Shown: positions 34,582 to 43,850 of the stretch, piece by piece
How positions within the stretch are numbered: position 1 is the first letter of the stretch
Layout of the letters: each line of letters starts with the position of its first letter
Origin: Candidatus Manganitrophus morganii
Lineage (GTDB): Bacteria > Nitrospirota > Nitrospiria > SBBL01 > Manganitrophaceae
Length of the DNA stretch: 64,000 nt
Direction: 5' to 3'
NCBI GenBank assembly: GCA_021651055.1
Contig: JAJHOH010000001.1
Location: forward strand, 1,426,001-1,490,000
Position numbers and translations under genes: made by a program
The notes under the pieces: model-generated
What the model was told of the DNA's origin: nothing
The model's input: only the letters and a program-made list of their open reading frames with translations
Database searches by the model: none

Positions 34582-35274
34582 TTATTTTTGTTCTTTTTTT
34601 CTTTCCCCAAAAATCGCCGTTCCAATACGCACCCAGGTCGCCCCTTCTTCAACGGCCACTTCGAAATCGGCTGACATCCCCATCGAGAAGCGATTCAACC
34701 CCAGATCCTGTCCCAGTTTGCGCAGCCTCGAAAAATAGGGACGCGCCCCCTCCGGCTCCGGGGTCGGGGGGGGAAGGGTCATCAGCCCCTCCAAAGAGAG
34801 CGGGGCAAGCTTTCGAACCTGCGCGATCAGCGCCGGCGCTTCTTTGATCGAAATCCCCCGTTTGGTCGTCTCTTCCCCAACGTTCACCTCGATCAATACC
34901 GGTTGGGTGATCTGCTGCTTCTCCGCCTCCTGTGCCACCTTTTCGGCCAGACGAACCGAGTCGATGGAGTGGATCAGAGAAAAAAAGCCGACCGCCTGTT
35001 TAACTTTATTCGTCTGAAGCGGACCGATCAGATGGACCGCAGCCGTTTTGTTCTCTTCAAGAAATCGACTCTCCAGAAACTTGGCGCGGGCCTCCTGAAC
35101 CCGGTTCTCGCCGAAGATCTGTATTCCCGCCTCCGCCCCCTCCCGGACCCGATCGAGCCCAACCCCCTTCGATGCCGCAACCAGCGTGATCTCCGCCGGA
35201 TTTCGGCCACAACGGCGTGCCGCTTCCTGAATCCTCGCCGCGATCCGCTCGACAGCCCGGGCAATCTCCCCCAT
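34582..35274 (-). CDS. yggS: YggS-type PLP homeostasis protein
   Basis: 230-residue PLP-binding alanine-racemase-like fold protein (PLPBP family) that buffers pyridoxal phosphate. Visible features are TLVAASKGVG with the PLP Lys, FGENRVQEA, HLIGPLQTNKVK, VLIEVNVGEE and the C-terminal FSMGMSADFEVAVEEGATWVRIGTAIFG. Located between pgeF and proC. Confidence 0.95.
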   Translation of the reverse strand: MGEIARAVERIAARIQEAARRCGRNPAEITLVAASKGVGLDRVREGAEAGIQIFGENRVQEARAKFLESRFLEENKTAAVHLIGPLQTNKVKQAVGFFSLIHSIDSVRLAEKVAQEAEKQQITQPVLIEVNVGEETTKRGISIKEAPALIAQVRKLAPLSLEGLMTLPPPTPEPEGARPYFSRLRKLGQDLGLNRFSMGMSADFEVAVEEGATWVRIGTAIFGERKKEQK

Positions 35275-35294
35275 GAAATTGGCTTCCCTCTCGA

Positions 35295-36056
35295 TTAGGT
35301 CCCATCAATCAGCATAATCCCGCTGGTCATGTTCCCCACCCTCTTTTTATCCCGACGAAAAGAATAGAACAGACCGGGAAGACAAGAGGTACAGAGGCCG
35401 GAAAAGGCGATCTTGTCCGGATTGAGACCCGCCTCGGCGAGTTGCAGCGCATTTAATCGGGCCAGATCCAGCTTCGCCTTTCCCTCCCTTTCATGGATCA
35501 CCACTTCCGGACCGGGAGAATACTTCGCCTCGATCTCCCCCCAGACATCTTCCCCTACCTCATAGCAGCAAGGGCCGATGCAGGGGCCGATGCCGGCGAG
35601 AAGCGCGCTCGGTTCCGAACCGTACCGTGATGCCATCTCACGAACCGCTTTCCCCGAAATGTTCAAGGAGGTCCCCCGCCACCCGGCGTGAATCGCAGAG
35701 ACCGCCCTCTGGACCGGATCGAAGAGGAGGACCGGCACACAATCGGCCGTCGACACGGTGATCAACAAATGCGAACGATCGGTTGCCAATGCGTCACCGA
35801 TCAACCGCGGTTCCGGGCCTTCCCCCCTTCCCGCGTCCGATTCGGAGACCGGCCAGATCCGATCCCCATGAACCTGGCGCACACGGATTGCTTTCCCCAG
35901 CCTCCCTGAGCCGGCCTCGTAGAGCGCGCTTTCGGAGAGAAGACGGGTCCCGAAGAAATGGAAAACCCCCGGCGCGCTGAGCCGGGGAAGGACGATATAC
36001 CCTTGTCCGCTGTTCTGAACCCACTGATACGGCTGCATCTGTGTCAGGATCTCCAT
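35295..36056 (-). CDS. pgeF: PgeF/YfiH family laccase-domain peptidoglycan editing factor
   Basis: 253-residue protein of the multicopper-oxidase-like DUF152 family. The metal/catalytic motifs ADCVPVLLFD and HAGWRGTS, GIGPCIGPCCYEVG and the C-terminal GLCTSCLPGLFYSFRRDK are intact. In E. coli PgeF/YfiH removes wrongly incorporated L-Ser from UDP-MurNAc peptides, which fits its place beside ftsZ and the mur genes; purine nucleoside activity has been reported for human relatives. GGAGG lies about 10 bases before the ATG. Confidence 0.92.
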   Translation of the reverse strand: MEILTQMQPYQWVQNSGQGYIVLPRLSAPGVFHFFGTRLLSESALYEAGSGRLGKAIRVRQVHGDRIWPVSESDAGRGEGPEPRLIGDALATDRSHLLITVSTADCVPVLLFDPVQRAVSAIHAGWRGTSLNISGKAVREMASRYGSEPSALLAGIGPCIGPCCYEVGEDVWGEIEAKYSPGPEVVIHEREGKAKLDLARLNALQLAEAGLNPDKIAFSGLCTSCLPGLFYSFRRDKKRVGNMTSGIMLIDGT

Positions 36057-36087
36057 GGCGTCCGTGCCTCCTATTGGTAGAAGGGTT

Positions 36088-37230
36088 CTAATCCGCCTGC
36101 TTTCTTAAGAATGTCGGCACATCCCATTCGTCATCCCCTTCCATGCGGATGACCTCTTTGCCCCCTTCACGAACCACCTTTCTCAGGTAACCGGTCCGAT
36201 CGAGGCTCTTCTGGGGCGCCCGTTTGGCCGGCCGGCTCTCTCCATCGACCGGCTCTTCGTGACGTTCATTCTCTTCAAACCCTGTCGCGATGACGGTCAC
36301 CTTGATCTCGTCGGTCAACGACTCGGAGATCACCGATCCGAAGATGATGTTCGCATCGGGATCGACCGTCTTTTGAATAATGGACGAGGCTTCATCAACC
36401 TCGCCGAGCGAGAGGTCGAGTCCGCCGGTGATGTTGATCAACACCCCCCGCGCCCCCTCGATGGAGCTGTCCTCCAGCAAGGGGCTGGAAATGGCTTTTT
36501 GCGCCGCTTCGATCGCCCGGTTCTCCCCTTTGGAAACCCCCATCCCCATGACGGCCCGGCCGGTGTGGGACATGATCGTCCGGACATCGGCAAAGTCGAC
36601 ATTGACCAATCCGGGGGTCGTGATCAGGTCGGAGATCCCCTGAACCGCCTGGCGGAGGATATCGTCGACCACCAGGAACGACGCGCGAAGCGGGGTTCCT
36701 TTTTCGACGACATTCAGGAGTCGTTGGTTGGGGATAATAATGACCGTATGGCAGGCCCGCTTCATTTCATGGACCCCGTCTTCGGCCTGATGGGAGCGCT
36801 TGGCCCCTTCGAATTGGAACGGCTTGGTCACCACCCCGACGGTCAATGCCCCCATCTCTTTGGCGATGCCGGCAATGATCGGCGCGGCGCCCGTTCCTGT
36901 CCCGCCCCCCATGCCGGCGGTGACAAAGACCATATCGGCCCCGGCGAGCATCTCCCGGATCTGATCGACCGCTTCCAAGGCCGACTCCCGTCCGATCTGC
37001 GGCTTCGCCCCCGCCCCTAGACCCCGCGTCAGCTTGGTGCCGAGCTGGATCTTATTCGGCGCCGGATTCATATACAGCGCCTGGATATCGGTGTTCGCCG
37101 CAACGAAATCGACCCCCTGGAGACCGCATTGGATCATGCTGTTGATCGCATTACAACCGCCTCCTCCGACACCGACGACCTTAATTTTCGCCGATGTTGA
37201 CTCTTGTTCCTCCTCATCAAAGAGAAACAT
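36088..37230 (-). CDS. ftsZ: Cell division GTPase FtsZ
   Basis: Tubulin homologue that assembles the Z ring. 380 residues with the nucleotide motif GGGTGTG at residues 108-114, the T7 region with NVDFADV, a linker rich in charged residues, and the C-terminal conserved peptide [12 protein letters not shown], which binds FtsA and other partners. Starts 46 bases after ftsA with an AGGGAGG ribosome site. Confidence 0.98.
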   Translation of the reverse strand: MFLFDEEEQESTSAKIKVVGVGGGGCNAINSMIQCGLQGVDFVAANTDIQALYMNPAPNKIQLGTKLTRGLGAGAKPQIGRESALEAVDQIREMLAGADMVFVTAGMGGGTGTGAAPIIAGIAKEMGALTVGVVTKPFQFEGAKRSHQAEDGVHEMKRACHTVIIIPNQRLLNVVEKGTPLRASFLVVDDILRQAVQGISDLITTPGLVNVDFADVRTIMSHTGRAVMGMGVSKGENRAIEAAQKAISSPLLEDSSIEGARGVLINITGGLDLSLGEVDEASSIIQKTVDPDANIIFGSVISESLTDEIKVTVIATGFEENERHEEPVDGESRPAKRAPQKSLDRTGYLRKVVREGGKEVIRMEGDDEWDVPTFLRKQAD

Positions 37231-37276
37231 TCAGACCTCCCTCTTTTTAGGCACCTCACGGGGCGCCGATCCTGGT

Positions 37277-38509
37277 TTAAAAAAATTCCTTCACCCAGCT
37301 CTTCATTTGGCTCTTGATCCGCTGGAACAACTGCCCTTTTCCATTTCTTCGATGATCTTCTTTCTCTTGATTCCGAAACGCGTAGAGGATGAGCCCCGCA
37401 CCGGTGGCATACATCGGGCTTCCGACGACGTCGATCAGCCCCCCCATGCCGGCAGGCACCCCCCGCCGGACCGGAAGACCGAGCACCCGCTCGGCCACCT
37501 CGACCATCCCGTTTAAACAAGAGGTCCCCCCGGTAATCACCACCCCGGAGGCGACCCGCTCTTCAAAACCCATTCGTTCGATTTCGCGCGCGACCAGCAT
37601 GAAAATCTCCTCGGCCCGCGGCTCGATAATCTCGGAGAGAAGCTGGCGTGAGAGAACCCGCGGCGGACGCCCGCCGACGCTCGGAACCTCGATCGTCTCA
37701 TTGTCCTTCACCATCTCCGTGGAAGCGCAGCCATATTTGACCTTGATCTTCTCCGCATCGGCGGGAGGGGTCCGAAGCCCAATGGCGATGTCGTTGGTAA
37801 AGTGGGTCCCCCCGACCGCCAAGACCGCGGTATGGCGGACACTCCCTTCGATGTAGGTCGCAATATCGGTCGTCCCGCCGCCGATGTCGACCATGACGAC
37901 GCCGAGCTCTCTCTCCTCCGGGGTGAGCACCGCCTCACTCGACGCGAGCGGCTGAAGGATCATCTCCGCCATCTGCAGCCCCGCCCGGTTGATGCTCTTG
38001 ACGATGTTCTGGGCCGACGTCACCAGGCCGGTGATAATGTGGACCTCCGCCTCCAGGCGGACCCCCGACATGCCGAGGGGATCTTTGATCCCATCCTGGC
38101 TGTCGACGATAAACTCTTGCGGGAGAACATGCAGGATCTCCCGGTCCATCGGGATGGCGACCGCCTTCGCGGCATCGACCACCCTGGCGATATCGGCCCG
38201 GGTCACCTCGTGATCCTTCACGGCGATCACCCCGCGGCTGTTGAGCCCTTTGATATGCCCCCCGGCGATGCCGGTGTAGACCGAATTGACCTCCACCCCC
38301 GCCATCAGTTCGGCCTCTTCGACCGCCCGCTTGATCGAATCGACGGTGCTCTCGATATTCACCACCATCCCCTTCTTGAGCCCCTTCGAGGGGTGGGTCC
38401 CGATGCCGATGATATCGATCCGCTTCTCATCGACGACTTCGCCCACAATCGCGCAGATCTTCGTCGTTCCGACATCGAGGCCGACTAAAATATTTTCACG
38501 CTTCGCCAA
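37277..38509 (-). CDS. ftsA: Cell division actin-like protein FtsA
   Basis: Membrane tether of FtsZ and activator of septal synthesis. 410 residues; actin-like motifs [28 protein letters not shown] and VITGGTSCLNGM, and a C-terminal amphipathic end (SWVKEFF) for membrane binding. The start is TTG with AAGGAGG five bases upstream. Lies between ftsQ and ftsZ as usual. Confidence 0.97.
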   Translation of the reverse strand: MAKRENILVGLDVGTTKICAIVGEVVDEKRIDIIGIGTHPSKGLKKGMVVNIESTVDSIKRAVEEAELMAGVEVNSVYTGIAGGHIKGLNSRGVIAVKDHEVTRADIARVVDAAKAVAIPMDREILHVLPQEFIVDSQDGIKDPLGMSGVRLEAEVHIITGLVTSAQNIVKSINRAGLQMAEMILQPLASSEAVLTPEERELGVVMVDIGGGTTDIATYIEGSVRHTAVLAVGGTHFTNDIAIGLRTPPADAEKIKVKYGCASTEMVKDNETIEVPSVGGRPPRVLSRQLLSEIIEPRAEEIFMLVAREIERMGFEERVASGVVITGGTSCLNGMVEVAERVLGLPVRRGVPAGMGGLIDVVGSPMYATGAGLILYAFRNQEKEDHRRNGKGQLFQRIKSQMKSWVKEFF

Positions 38510-38582
38510 GAGATCCTCCTTGAGAAGGTCGTCCGACCCTCTCGTTCAGCCCCGCCCGAAGAAGCGGCGCTGTATTGCCGAT

Positions 38583-39413
38583 TTAGAACTGAGACTCTCG
38601 CCCGGCCTCTTTCTCGCCGGGCCACAATCCGCGCTCCCCCTCATCGGGGATGAAACCATCCTTCACAATCACCTTTCGCCGGTATCGGAGATCGATCTCC
38701 CGATCGGAAATTCCCCGCCGTTCGAGATCTTCTCTAATTTCAAGAAACCGCCGCCACCGCTCGGGATACTCTTCCTTGCCGAAATGGAGAACACCTTCCG
38801 GGAAATGAACCATCAGGTTCTCCGGATCGGCCAAATCGATCACGAAAAGAGAGGGTTCGGCCCCCTCCTTCTCCAGCGTGTCCGATATGAGCGAGGCCAA
38901 TTGGAGCCCTTGCGCATAAGCAGCCGGATTGTAATGAATGATCCGGGGCAACTCTTCGGGGGGCTCTCCGTTCTGCTGTAAAATCTTTCCCTCCTCATCC
39001 CGGAGGAGCGGCCGGCGGGCCGAGTCGATCTCGACCGCCGCCGGAACCCGTTCGATCACCTGAATGCGCAGCCGATCGGGAAATTCCTTCCGGACGACCG
39101 CCTCCTTGATCCATGGATTCGCCTGGATCTCCCGTTGGATCTGGGCGATGTCGACGCGAAAGAGACTCCGTCCCACAATCGACCGAAAACGCGCCGTCAT
39201 CTCCGGCTCTTTTAGATGATGAAGGCCGGTCCACCGGATCTCCCGAACTTGGAATGCAGGGGAGGCCGTCAATCGCTGTCCGCCGAGATAAAGCGCGAAG
39301 AGACTTCCACCGAGGAGAACGGCCCAGAGCGTCGGCCGGAGCCAGGTGATCAGTCGCGCCCAAGAGAGCCGGCCTCTTCTTCTTTTATTCCTCTGGATCG
39401 CAAGTGCCTTCAT
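38583..39413 (-). CDS. ftsQ: Cell division protein FtsQ
   Basis: 276-residue bitopic protein. A basic N-terminus and one membrane segment (about 27-45) are followed by a POTRA domain (FQVREIRWTGLHHL, SLFRVDIAQIQREI) and the FtsQ beta domain (PDRLRIQVIERVPAAVEI). It links early and late division proteins through FtsB/FtsL. Located between ddl and ftsA. Confidence 0.92.
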   Translation of the reverse strand: MKALAIQRNKRRRGRLSWARLITWLRPTLWAVLLGGSLFALYLGGQRLTASPAFQVREIRWTGLHHLKEPEMTARFRSIVGRSLFRVDIAQIQREIQANPWIKEAVVRKEFPDRLRIQVIERVPAAVEIDSARRPLLRDEEGKILQQNGEPPEELPRIIHYNPAAYAQGLQLASLISDTLEKEGAEPSLFVIDLADPENLMVHFPEGVLHFGKEEYPERWRRFLEIREDLERRGISDREIDLRYRRKVIVKDGFIPDEGERGLWPGEKEAGRESQF

Positions 39414-39441
39414 TTGGTGTCCGACCCGTCCGACTGAAATT

Positions 39442-40374
39442 TTATTTGTCTAATCCTGCCGTCTCTAAAATGCATTCGACCAGCGCGTCGAAATCGATCC
39501 CGACCCCCCGGGCGATCTCCGGGAGGAGGCTCGTTTCGGTCATCCCCGGAAGTGTGTTGACCTCCAGAACAGAGGGGTGATTCTGCCGATCGACCAGAAG
39601 GTCGACCCGGCTGTAGCCGGTGCACCCTAATACGTGATGCGCTCTCAGCCCCCAGTCGAGGACCTTTTGATAAACATCGGCCGGGAGCGGCGCCGGGAAG
39701 AAATGCTCCGACATGCCGGGAACATACTTGGCGGTATAGTCATAAAATTTTGTCTTCGGCCGGATCTCGATCGCCCCGAGCGCCTTGCTTCCCAAAATCC
39801 CGACCTGGACCTCCATCCCTGAGATATACTTCTCGATCAAAATCCGGGGACCATATTGAAAAGCCTCTTTCAGCGCGGAATCGATCTCTCCCGGCCCCGA
39901 GACGATCGTGACCCCGACGCTGGAGCCTTCCATCGCCGGCTTCACCACAAGGGGAAACCCGAACGAGAGGCCGTCTGCGCGGAACCCGGAGAGCGCTTCC
40001 TCCGTCAAAACCTGAAACGGCGGAACCGGAATCCCATGCGATTGGAAGAGATCGTGCGAGGCGATCTTATCCATTCCGAGGGCGCTCGCCAGGATGCCGG
40101 AGCCGGTGTAAGGAATCCGCATCACCTCCAGCGTCCCCTGAATCGCGCCGTCTTCCCCATACCGGCCGTGCAGCGCGTTGAAGGCGATCTCGATTCGCTC
40201 GGCCCGAAGGGCCTGCGCCACCTCGGAATCGACATCGATCGGGACGGCGGTGTAGCCGAGCCGGTCGAGCGAAGCGGCGATCGCCCGCCCGCTCTTCAGC
40301 GACACCTCCCGCTCCGCCGACATCCCTCCCATCAACACTCCGATCCGCTTTCCGAGAAACTGATCTAAAGGCAT
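39442..40374 (-). CDS. ddl: D-alanine--D-alanine ligase
   Basis: ATP-grasp enzyme making D-Ala-D-Ala for peptidoglycan precursors. About 310 residues from the ATG at 40374: GVLMGGMSAEREVSLKSG, GRYGEDG, PLVVKPAMEGSSVGV, ILIEKYISGMEVQV and the C-terminal LEVNTLPGMTETSLLPE. The frame is open to an ATG at 40401, but the first residues (MRRPY) would be encoded by a repeat-like element, so the inner ATG is preferred; neither start has a strong ribosome site. Confidence 0.95.
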   Translation of the reverse strand: MPLDQFLGKRIGVLMGGMSAEREVSLKSGRAIAASLDRLGYTAVPIDVDSEVAQALRAERIEIAFNALHGRYGEDGAIQGTLEVMRIPYTGSGILASALGMDKIASHDLFQSHGIPVPPFQVLTEEALSGFRADGLSFGFPLVVKPAMEGSSVGVTIVSGPGEIDSALKEAFQYGPRILIEKYISGMEVQVGILGSKALGAIEIRPKTKFYDYTAKYVPGMSEHFFPAPLPADVYQKVLDWGLRAHHVLGCTGYSRVDLLVDRQNHPSVLEVNTLPGMTETSLLPEIARGVGIDFDALVECILETAGLDK

Positions 40375-40388
40375 AATAATCTCGATGT

Positions 40389-40449
40389 ACGGGCGACGCA
40401 TGCGCCGGGGTCCCCAAAAAGCCTGCTTTTTGGGGTGAATGCGCCGGCC
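40389..40449. repeat. Repeat-like element with perfect hairpin between murB and ddl
   Basis: An 11-base perfect stem (40412-40422 with 40425-40435) is flanked by TGCGCCGG direct repeats at 40401-40408 and 40440-40447 and by a GGGCGACGCATGCGCC block. The organisation resembles small dispersed palindromic elements. It fills the only sizeable gap in this part of the mur gene series and reaches the 5' end of the ddl frame. Confidence 0.55.
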
Positions 40450-41385
40450 CTACATGTCCCTTCCAACCACCTTGGCTTCCAATTCCAGATCGATCCCGTG
40501 CCGCTCCTTCACCCGCGTCTGCATCTCTGCGACGAGGGCCAGCACCTCGCCGGCTTTGGCGTTTCCGAGATTGATGATGAAGTTGCCGTGCCGCTCGGAG
40601 ATTTGCGCATCGCCGATCCGGAACCCCTTGAGCCCGACCGATTCGACCAGCCGGCCGGCATAATCCCCCGGCGGATTCGTAAAAACCGAACCGACATTCG
40701 GAAAGGAGAGGGGCTGGGTTTCCCGCCGCCGTTTCAGCAGCCGCTTCAACTTCTGTTCGACCTCCGCGGGGGCGGCCAATGTCAGCCGAAAGGAGGCGGA
40801 GGTCACGATTCCCTTGGGAAGCGCCGCGGTCCGATAACCGAATTGGATCGCTTCTTTCGGAAGGGTTTTCACTCTTGCCTCTTCATCGACGAGAGTGACG
40901 GAGCTCAAGACCGATGCCGTCTCTTCTCCCGGAATGCCGGCGTTCATCGCGATCGCCCCGCCGACGGTCCCCGGAATCCCGGCGGCGAACTCCAATCCGG
41001 AAAGACCCTTCGCCATCGCTTCGGTGGAGAGCTTCGGATAAGAGACCCCCGCATCGGCAAGAAGGGTATCGGGCTCCTGGAAGGCGATCCGGCTTAAATG
41101 TTTCAGGTGAACGACCACCCCCGGAATTCCGCCGTCGCGCACAATCAGGTTGCTCCCCCCTCCCAGGACAAAATAGGGGAGCCGATACCGGCCGATCCGC
41201 TCCATCAGGAGAACCACCTCCGCCGAAGATCTCGGGAAGACCATCGCCTCGGCCGGCCCGCCGACCTTGAGCGAGCTGTACGGCGCGACCGGCTCGTCGA
41301 AGCGGACCTCCCCCGGATAATCTTTCAAGGCCTCTTTCAGCGGAAGGCCCTCTTTTTTCTCCGGCTCCATTTGCATTACTCTCAT
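40450..41385 (-). CDS. murB: UDP-N-acetylenolpyruvoylglucosamine reductase
   Basis: FAD enzyme reducing the enolpyruvyl ether to UDP-MurNAc. 311 residues: PYSSLKVGGPAEAMVFP (FAD binding), LGGGSNLIVRDGGIPG, FAAGIPGTVGGAIAMNAG and FPNVGSVFTNPPGDYAGRLVE, the Ser of GSVF being the usual proton donor region. It starts right after murC (1-base gap). Confidence 0.96.
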   Translation of the reverse strand: MRVMQMEPEKKEGLPLKEALKDYPGEVRFDEPVAPYSSLKVGGPAEAMVFPRSSAEVVLLMERIGRYRLPYFVLGGGSNLIVRDGGIPGVVVHLKHLSRIAFQEPDTLLADAGVSYPKLSTEAMAKGLSGLEFAAGIPGTVGGAIAMNAGIPGEETASVLSSVTLVDEEARVKTLPKEAIQFGYRTAALPKGIVTSASFRLTLAAPAEVEQKLKRLLKRRRETQPLSFPNVGSVFTNPPGDYAGRLVESVGLKGFRIGDAQISERHGNFIINLGNAKAGEVLALVAEMQTRVKERHGIDLELEAKVVGRDM

Positions 41386-41386
41386 C

Positions 41387-42763
41387 CTACTTCACTCCCT
41401 CCGACCCGGAGAGAAACGCTTTCCCCAGCTTCCAAATATCGCCGGCGCCGAGGGTGATCACCATCATCCCGGGCTTTGCCTTCTTTTCGACCGCGGCGAG
41501 CATCTCGGCGCGGTCGCGGAGAAACATCACATCGGGATGACCGCTCGCCGCGACCGCCTGGCAGAGCCGCTCCCCGTCGATCCCCGGAATCGGCGGCTCG
41601 CCGGCGGCATAGATGTCGGTGAGAATCAGGTGATCGGCGTCGGTGAACGATCCCGCTAAATCATCCAGAAGATCGCGGGTTCGTGTATACCGGTGCGGTT
41701 GGAAGAGGACGACCAGCTCACATCCCCACCCCCGCTTCGCCGCCGCCAGGGTCGCCCGGATCTCGGTCGGGTGGTGCCCGTAATCGTCGATGACCCAGAC
41801 TCCGTTTTTCTCCCCTTGCAGTTGAAAGCGCCGCTCGACCCCCCGGTATCCTTCCAATCCCTTTCGGATCGATTCGACCGGAATCTCCAGCTCCAATCCG
41901 ACGGCGATCGCGGCCAGGGCATTCAGCACATTGTGCCGGCCCGGCACCGGCAGCGTGAAGCGCCCGAGCGCTTCGCCGTGAAATCGCGCATGGAAGGTCG
42001 TCTTCCAGGGCTGGAAGGCCATCTCTTCCGCGACCAGATCAAGATGGGTCGCCGTGCCGTAGGTCAGATAACGCTTCTCCACCCGCGGGATCAGTTCAGC
42101 GATCGCCCGATCGTCGCCGCAAAGGATCGCCAGTCCATAAAACGGAATCTTGTTGATGAAGCTGAGGAACGTCGCCTGGATCGCCTCGAACGTCCGGTAG
42201 TAGTCGAGATGCTCCCGGTCGATCGTCGTCACCACCGCCACCGTCGGCGAGAGCTTCAAAAACGAGCCGTCGCTCTCATCGGCCTCGGCCACCAGAAAGT
42301 CTCCCTCCCCCTTCTTCGCATGGCCGCCGAAGCTGTTCACCTTTCCCCCGATCACCGCCGTCGGATCGAGCCCCCCTTCGGCCAGGACGGTTGCGACCAT
42401 CGTCGTTGTGGTTGTCTTTCCATGCGCGCCGGCGACGGCGATTCCGTATCGAAGCCGCATCAACTCCGCCAGCATCTCGGCCCGGGGGATCACAGGAACT
42501 TTCTGCTGCTTCGCCGCGACGATTTCGACATTGTCGGGCCGGACCGCCGAAGAGTAGACGAGGACCTCCGCCCCTTCGATGTGGCGGGAGTCGTGGCCCA
42601 CATAAATGGTCCCCCCCATCGACGCCAGCCGGCGGGTCTGCTCCGACGCCGCCCTGTCCGATCCGCTGACCTGGAAACCCATGTTGAGGAGAATCTCCGC
42701 GATCCCGCTCATCCCGACCCCGCCGATCCCGACAAAGTGAATATGTTGAACCTTACGAAACAT
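41387..42763 (-). CDS. murC: UDP-N-acetylmuramate--L-alanine ligase
   Basis: Adds L-Ala to UDP-MurNAc. About 458 residues from the ATG at 42763: HFVGIGGVGMSGIAEILL, AGAHGKTTTTTMVA (ATP), EADESDGSFLKL, and DDYGHHPTEI. The frame is open 46 codons further, but that part is a shadow of murG. It overlaps the end of murG by 11 bases. Confidence 0.96.
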   Translation of the reverse strand: MFRKVQHIHFVGIGGVGMSGIAEILLNMGFQVSGSDRAASEQTRRLASMGGTIYVGHDSRHIEGAEVLVYSSAVRPDNVEIVAAKQQKVPVIPRAEMLAELMRLRYGIAVAGAHGKTTTTTMVATVLAEGGLDPTAVIGGKVNSFGGHAKKGEGDFLVAEADESDGSFLKLSPTVAVVTTIDREHLDYYRTFEAIQATFLSFINKIPFYGLAILCGDDRAIAELIPRVEKRYLTYGTATHLDLVAEEMAFQPWKTTFHARFHGEALGRFTLPVPGRHNVLNALAAIAVGLELEIPVESIRKGLEGYRGVERRFQLQGEKNGVWVIDDYGHHPTEIRATLAAAKRGWGCELVVLFQPHRYTRTRDLLDDLAGSFTDADHLILTDIYAAGEPPIPGIDGERLCQAVAASGHPDVMFLRDRAEMLAAVEKKAKPGMMVITLGAGDIWKLGKAFLSGSEGVK

Positions 42764-43850
42764 GTTTCGATCCCGAGCCCTCGGCCCCCACCAGCTGATA
42801 ACAGGCTTCCACAATTTCCTCCGCCGAATGCGGATGTCCCTGACGCCGGGCCGCCCCGGCCATCTCGGAAAGCCGCTTGGGATCGGAGAGAAGAAAGACA
42901 ATCCGCTCGGCCAGCCTTCGCCCGTCGAGATCCCGATCCAATATCATCTCAGCCGCCCCCGCCGACACAAAGGCCGCCGCATTCTTCTCCTGATGGCCGG
43001 TGGCGAGCGGATAAGGGACCAAAAGCGACGGCTTCCCGACCGCTCCCAATTCCGAGAGGGTTCCCGCCCCCGCGCGGCTGACGACCAGATCGGCTTCTGA
43101 GTAGACGGCGGCCATGTCGTGGATGAACGGCTCGACGCGGGCCGAGAGTCCGGAGCGCTCGTAAGCTTCCTTAACCTCTTCCCAATCACGTTTGCCGGTC
43201 TGATGGATGATCTGAAACGATCCTTTTTCTTGCCCCAAATGAGGAAGGGCCGCGACCATCGCCCGGTTGATCGATTGCGCCCCCTGGCTCCCCCCCAGGA
43301 TCAGGAGGGTCTTCTTGTCGGACCGGGTGGTCGATTTTGATTGAACGATCTCCGGCCGGACCGGAACACCGGCGCGCAGAAAGCGGTTTGTCCGAAGATA
43401 GGCGCGCGTCTCCTCAAAGGCGATCACCGCCAGATCGACCCAGGGGGCAACCAGCTTATTGGCCAACCCCGGCACCAAGTTCGGCTCTAAGATGACCCGT
43501 TTGATCTTCAGCAAGACCGCCGCCAGCAAGACCGGCCCCGCGGCATACCCGCCGATCCCGATGACCAATTGCGGAGAGAAATCCCTCAGAATCGAAATCG
43601 ACTGGATTAACCCCACCGGTACAAGGAAAAGGGATTTGAGCCGGCCGGTAATCCCTTTTCCGACGAATCCCTTCGCCGAAATCGCGGCAAATAAGAATCC
43701 TTTCTCGGGAAGGAGCTTCGCTTCCATCCCCTGCGCGGTTCCGACAAAGAGAACCTTGGCGTTCGACTCAATCTTCTGAAAGGTCTGCGCCAGGGCGATC
43801 CCCGGGTAGAGATGGCCGCCGGTTCCTCCCCCCGCAATCACCACCCTCAT
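42753..43850 (-). CDS. murG: UDP-GlcNAc:lipid I transferase MurG
   Basis: Peripheral membrane glycosyltransferase that makes lipid II. 365 residues: MRVVIAGGGTGGHLYPGIAL at the N-terminus, GIGGYAAGPVL, LILGGSQGAQSINRAM and SRAGAGTLSELGAVGKPSLLVPYP. The start at 43850 overlaps the ftsW stop by 4 bases; the longer open frame upstream is out-of-phase ftsW sequence. Confidence 0.96.
   Translation of the reverse strand: MRVVIAGGGTGGHLYPGIALAQTFQKIESNAKVLFVGTAQGMEAKLLPEKGFLFAAISAKGFVGKGITGRLKSLFLVPVGLIQSISILRDFSPQLVIGIGGYAAGPVLLAAVLLKIKRVILEPNLVPGLANKLVAPWVDLAVIAFEETRAYLRTNRFLRAGVPVRPEIVQSKSTTRSDKKTLLILGGSQGAQSINRAMVAALPHLGQEKGSFQIIHQTGKRDWEEVKEAYERSGLSARVEPFIHDMAAVYSEADLVVSRAGAGTLSELGAVGKPSLLVPYPLATGHQEKNAAAFVSAGAAEMILDRDLDGRRLAERIVFLLSDPKRLSEMAGAARRQGHPHSAEEIVEACYQLVGAEGSGSKHVS

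Noticed and set aside
41693-43081. A 462-codon open frame on the plus strand
   Set aside because: It runs antisense through murC and into murG, both certain genes; product is low in hydrophobic pattern and unlike any family.
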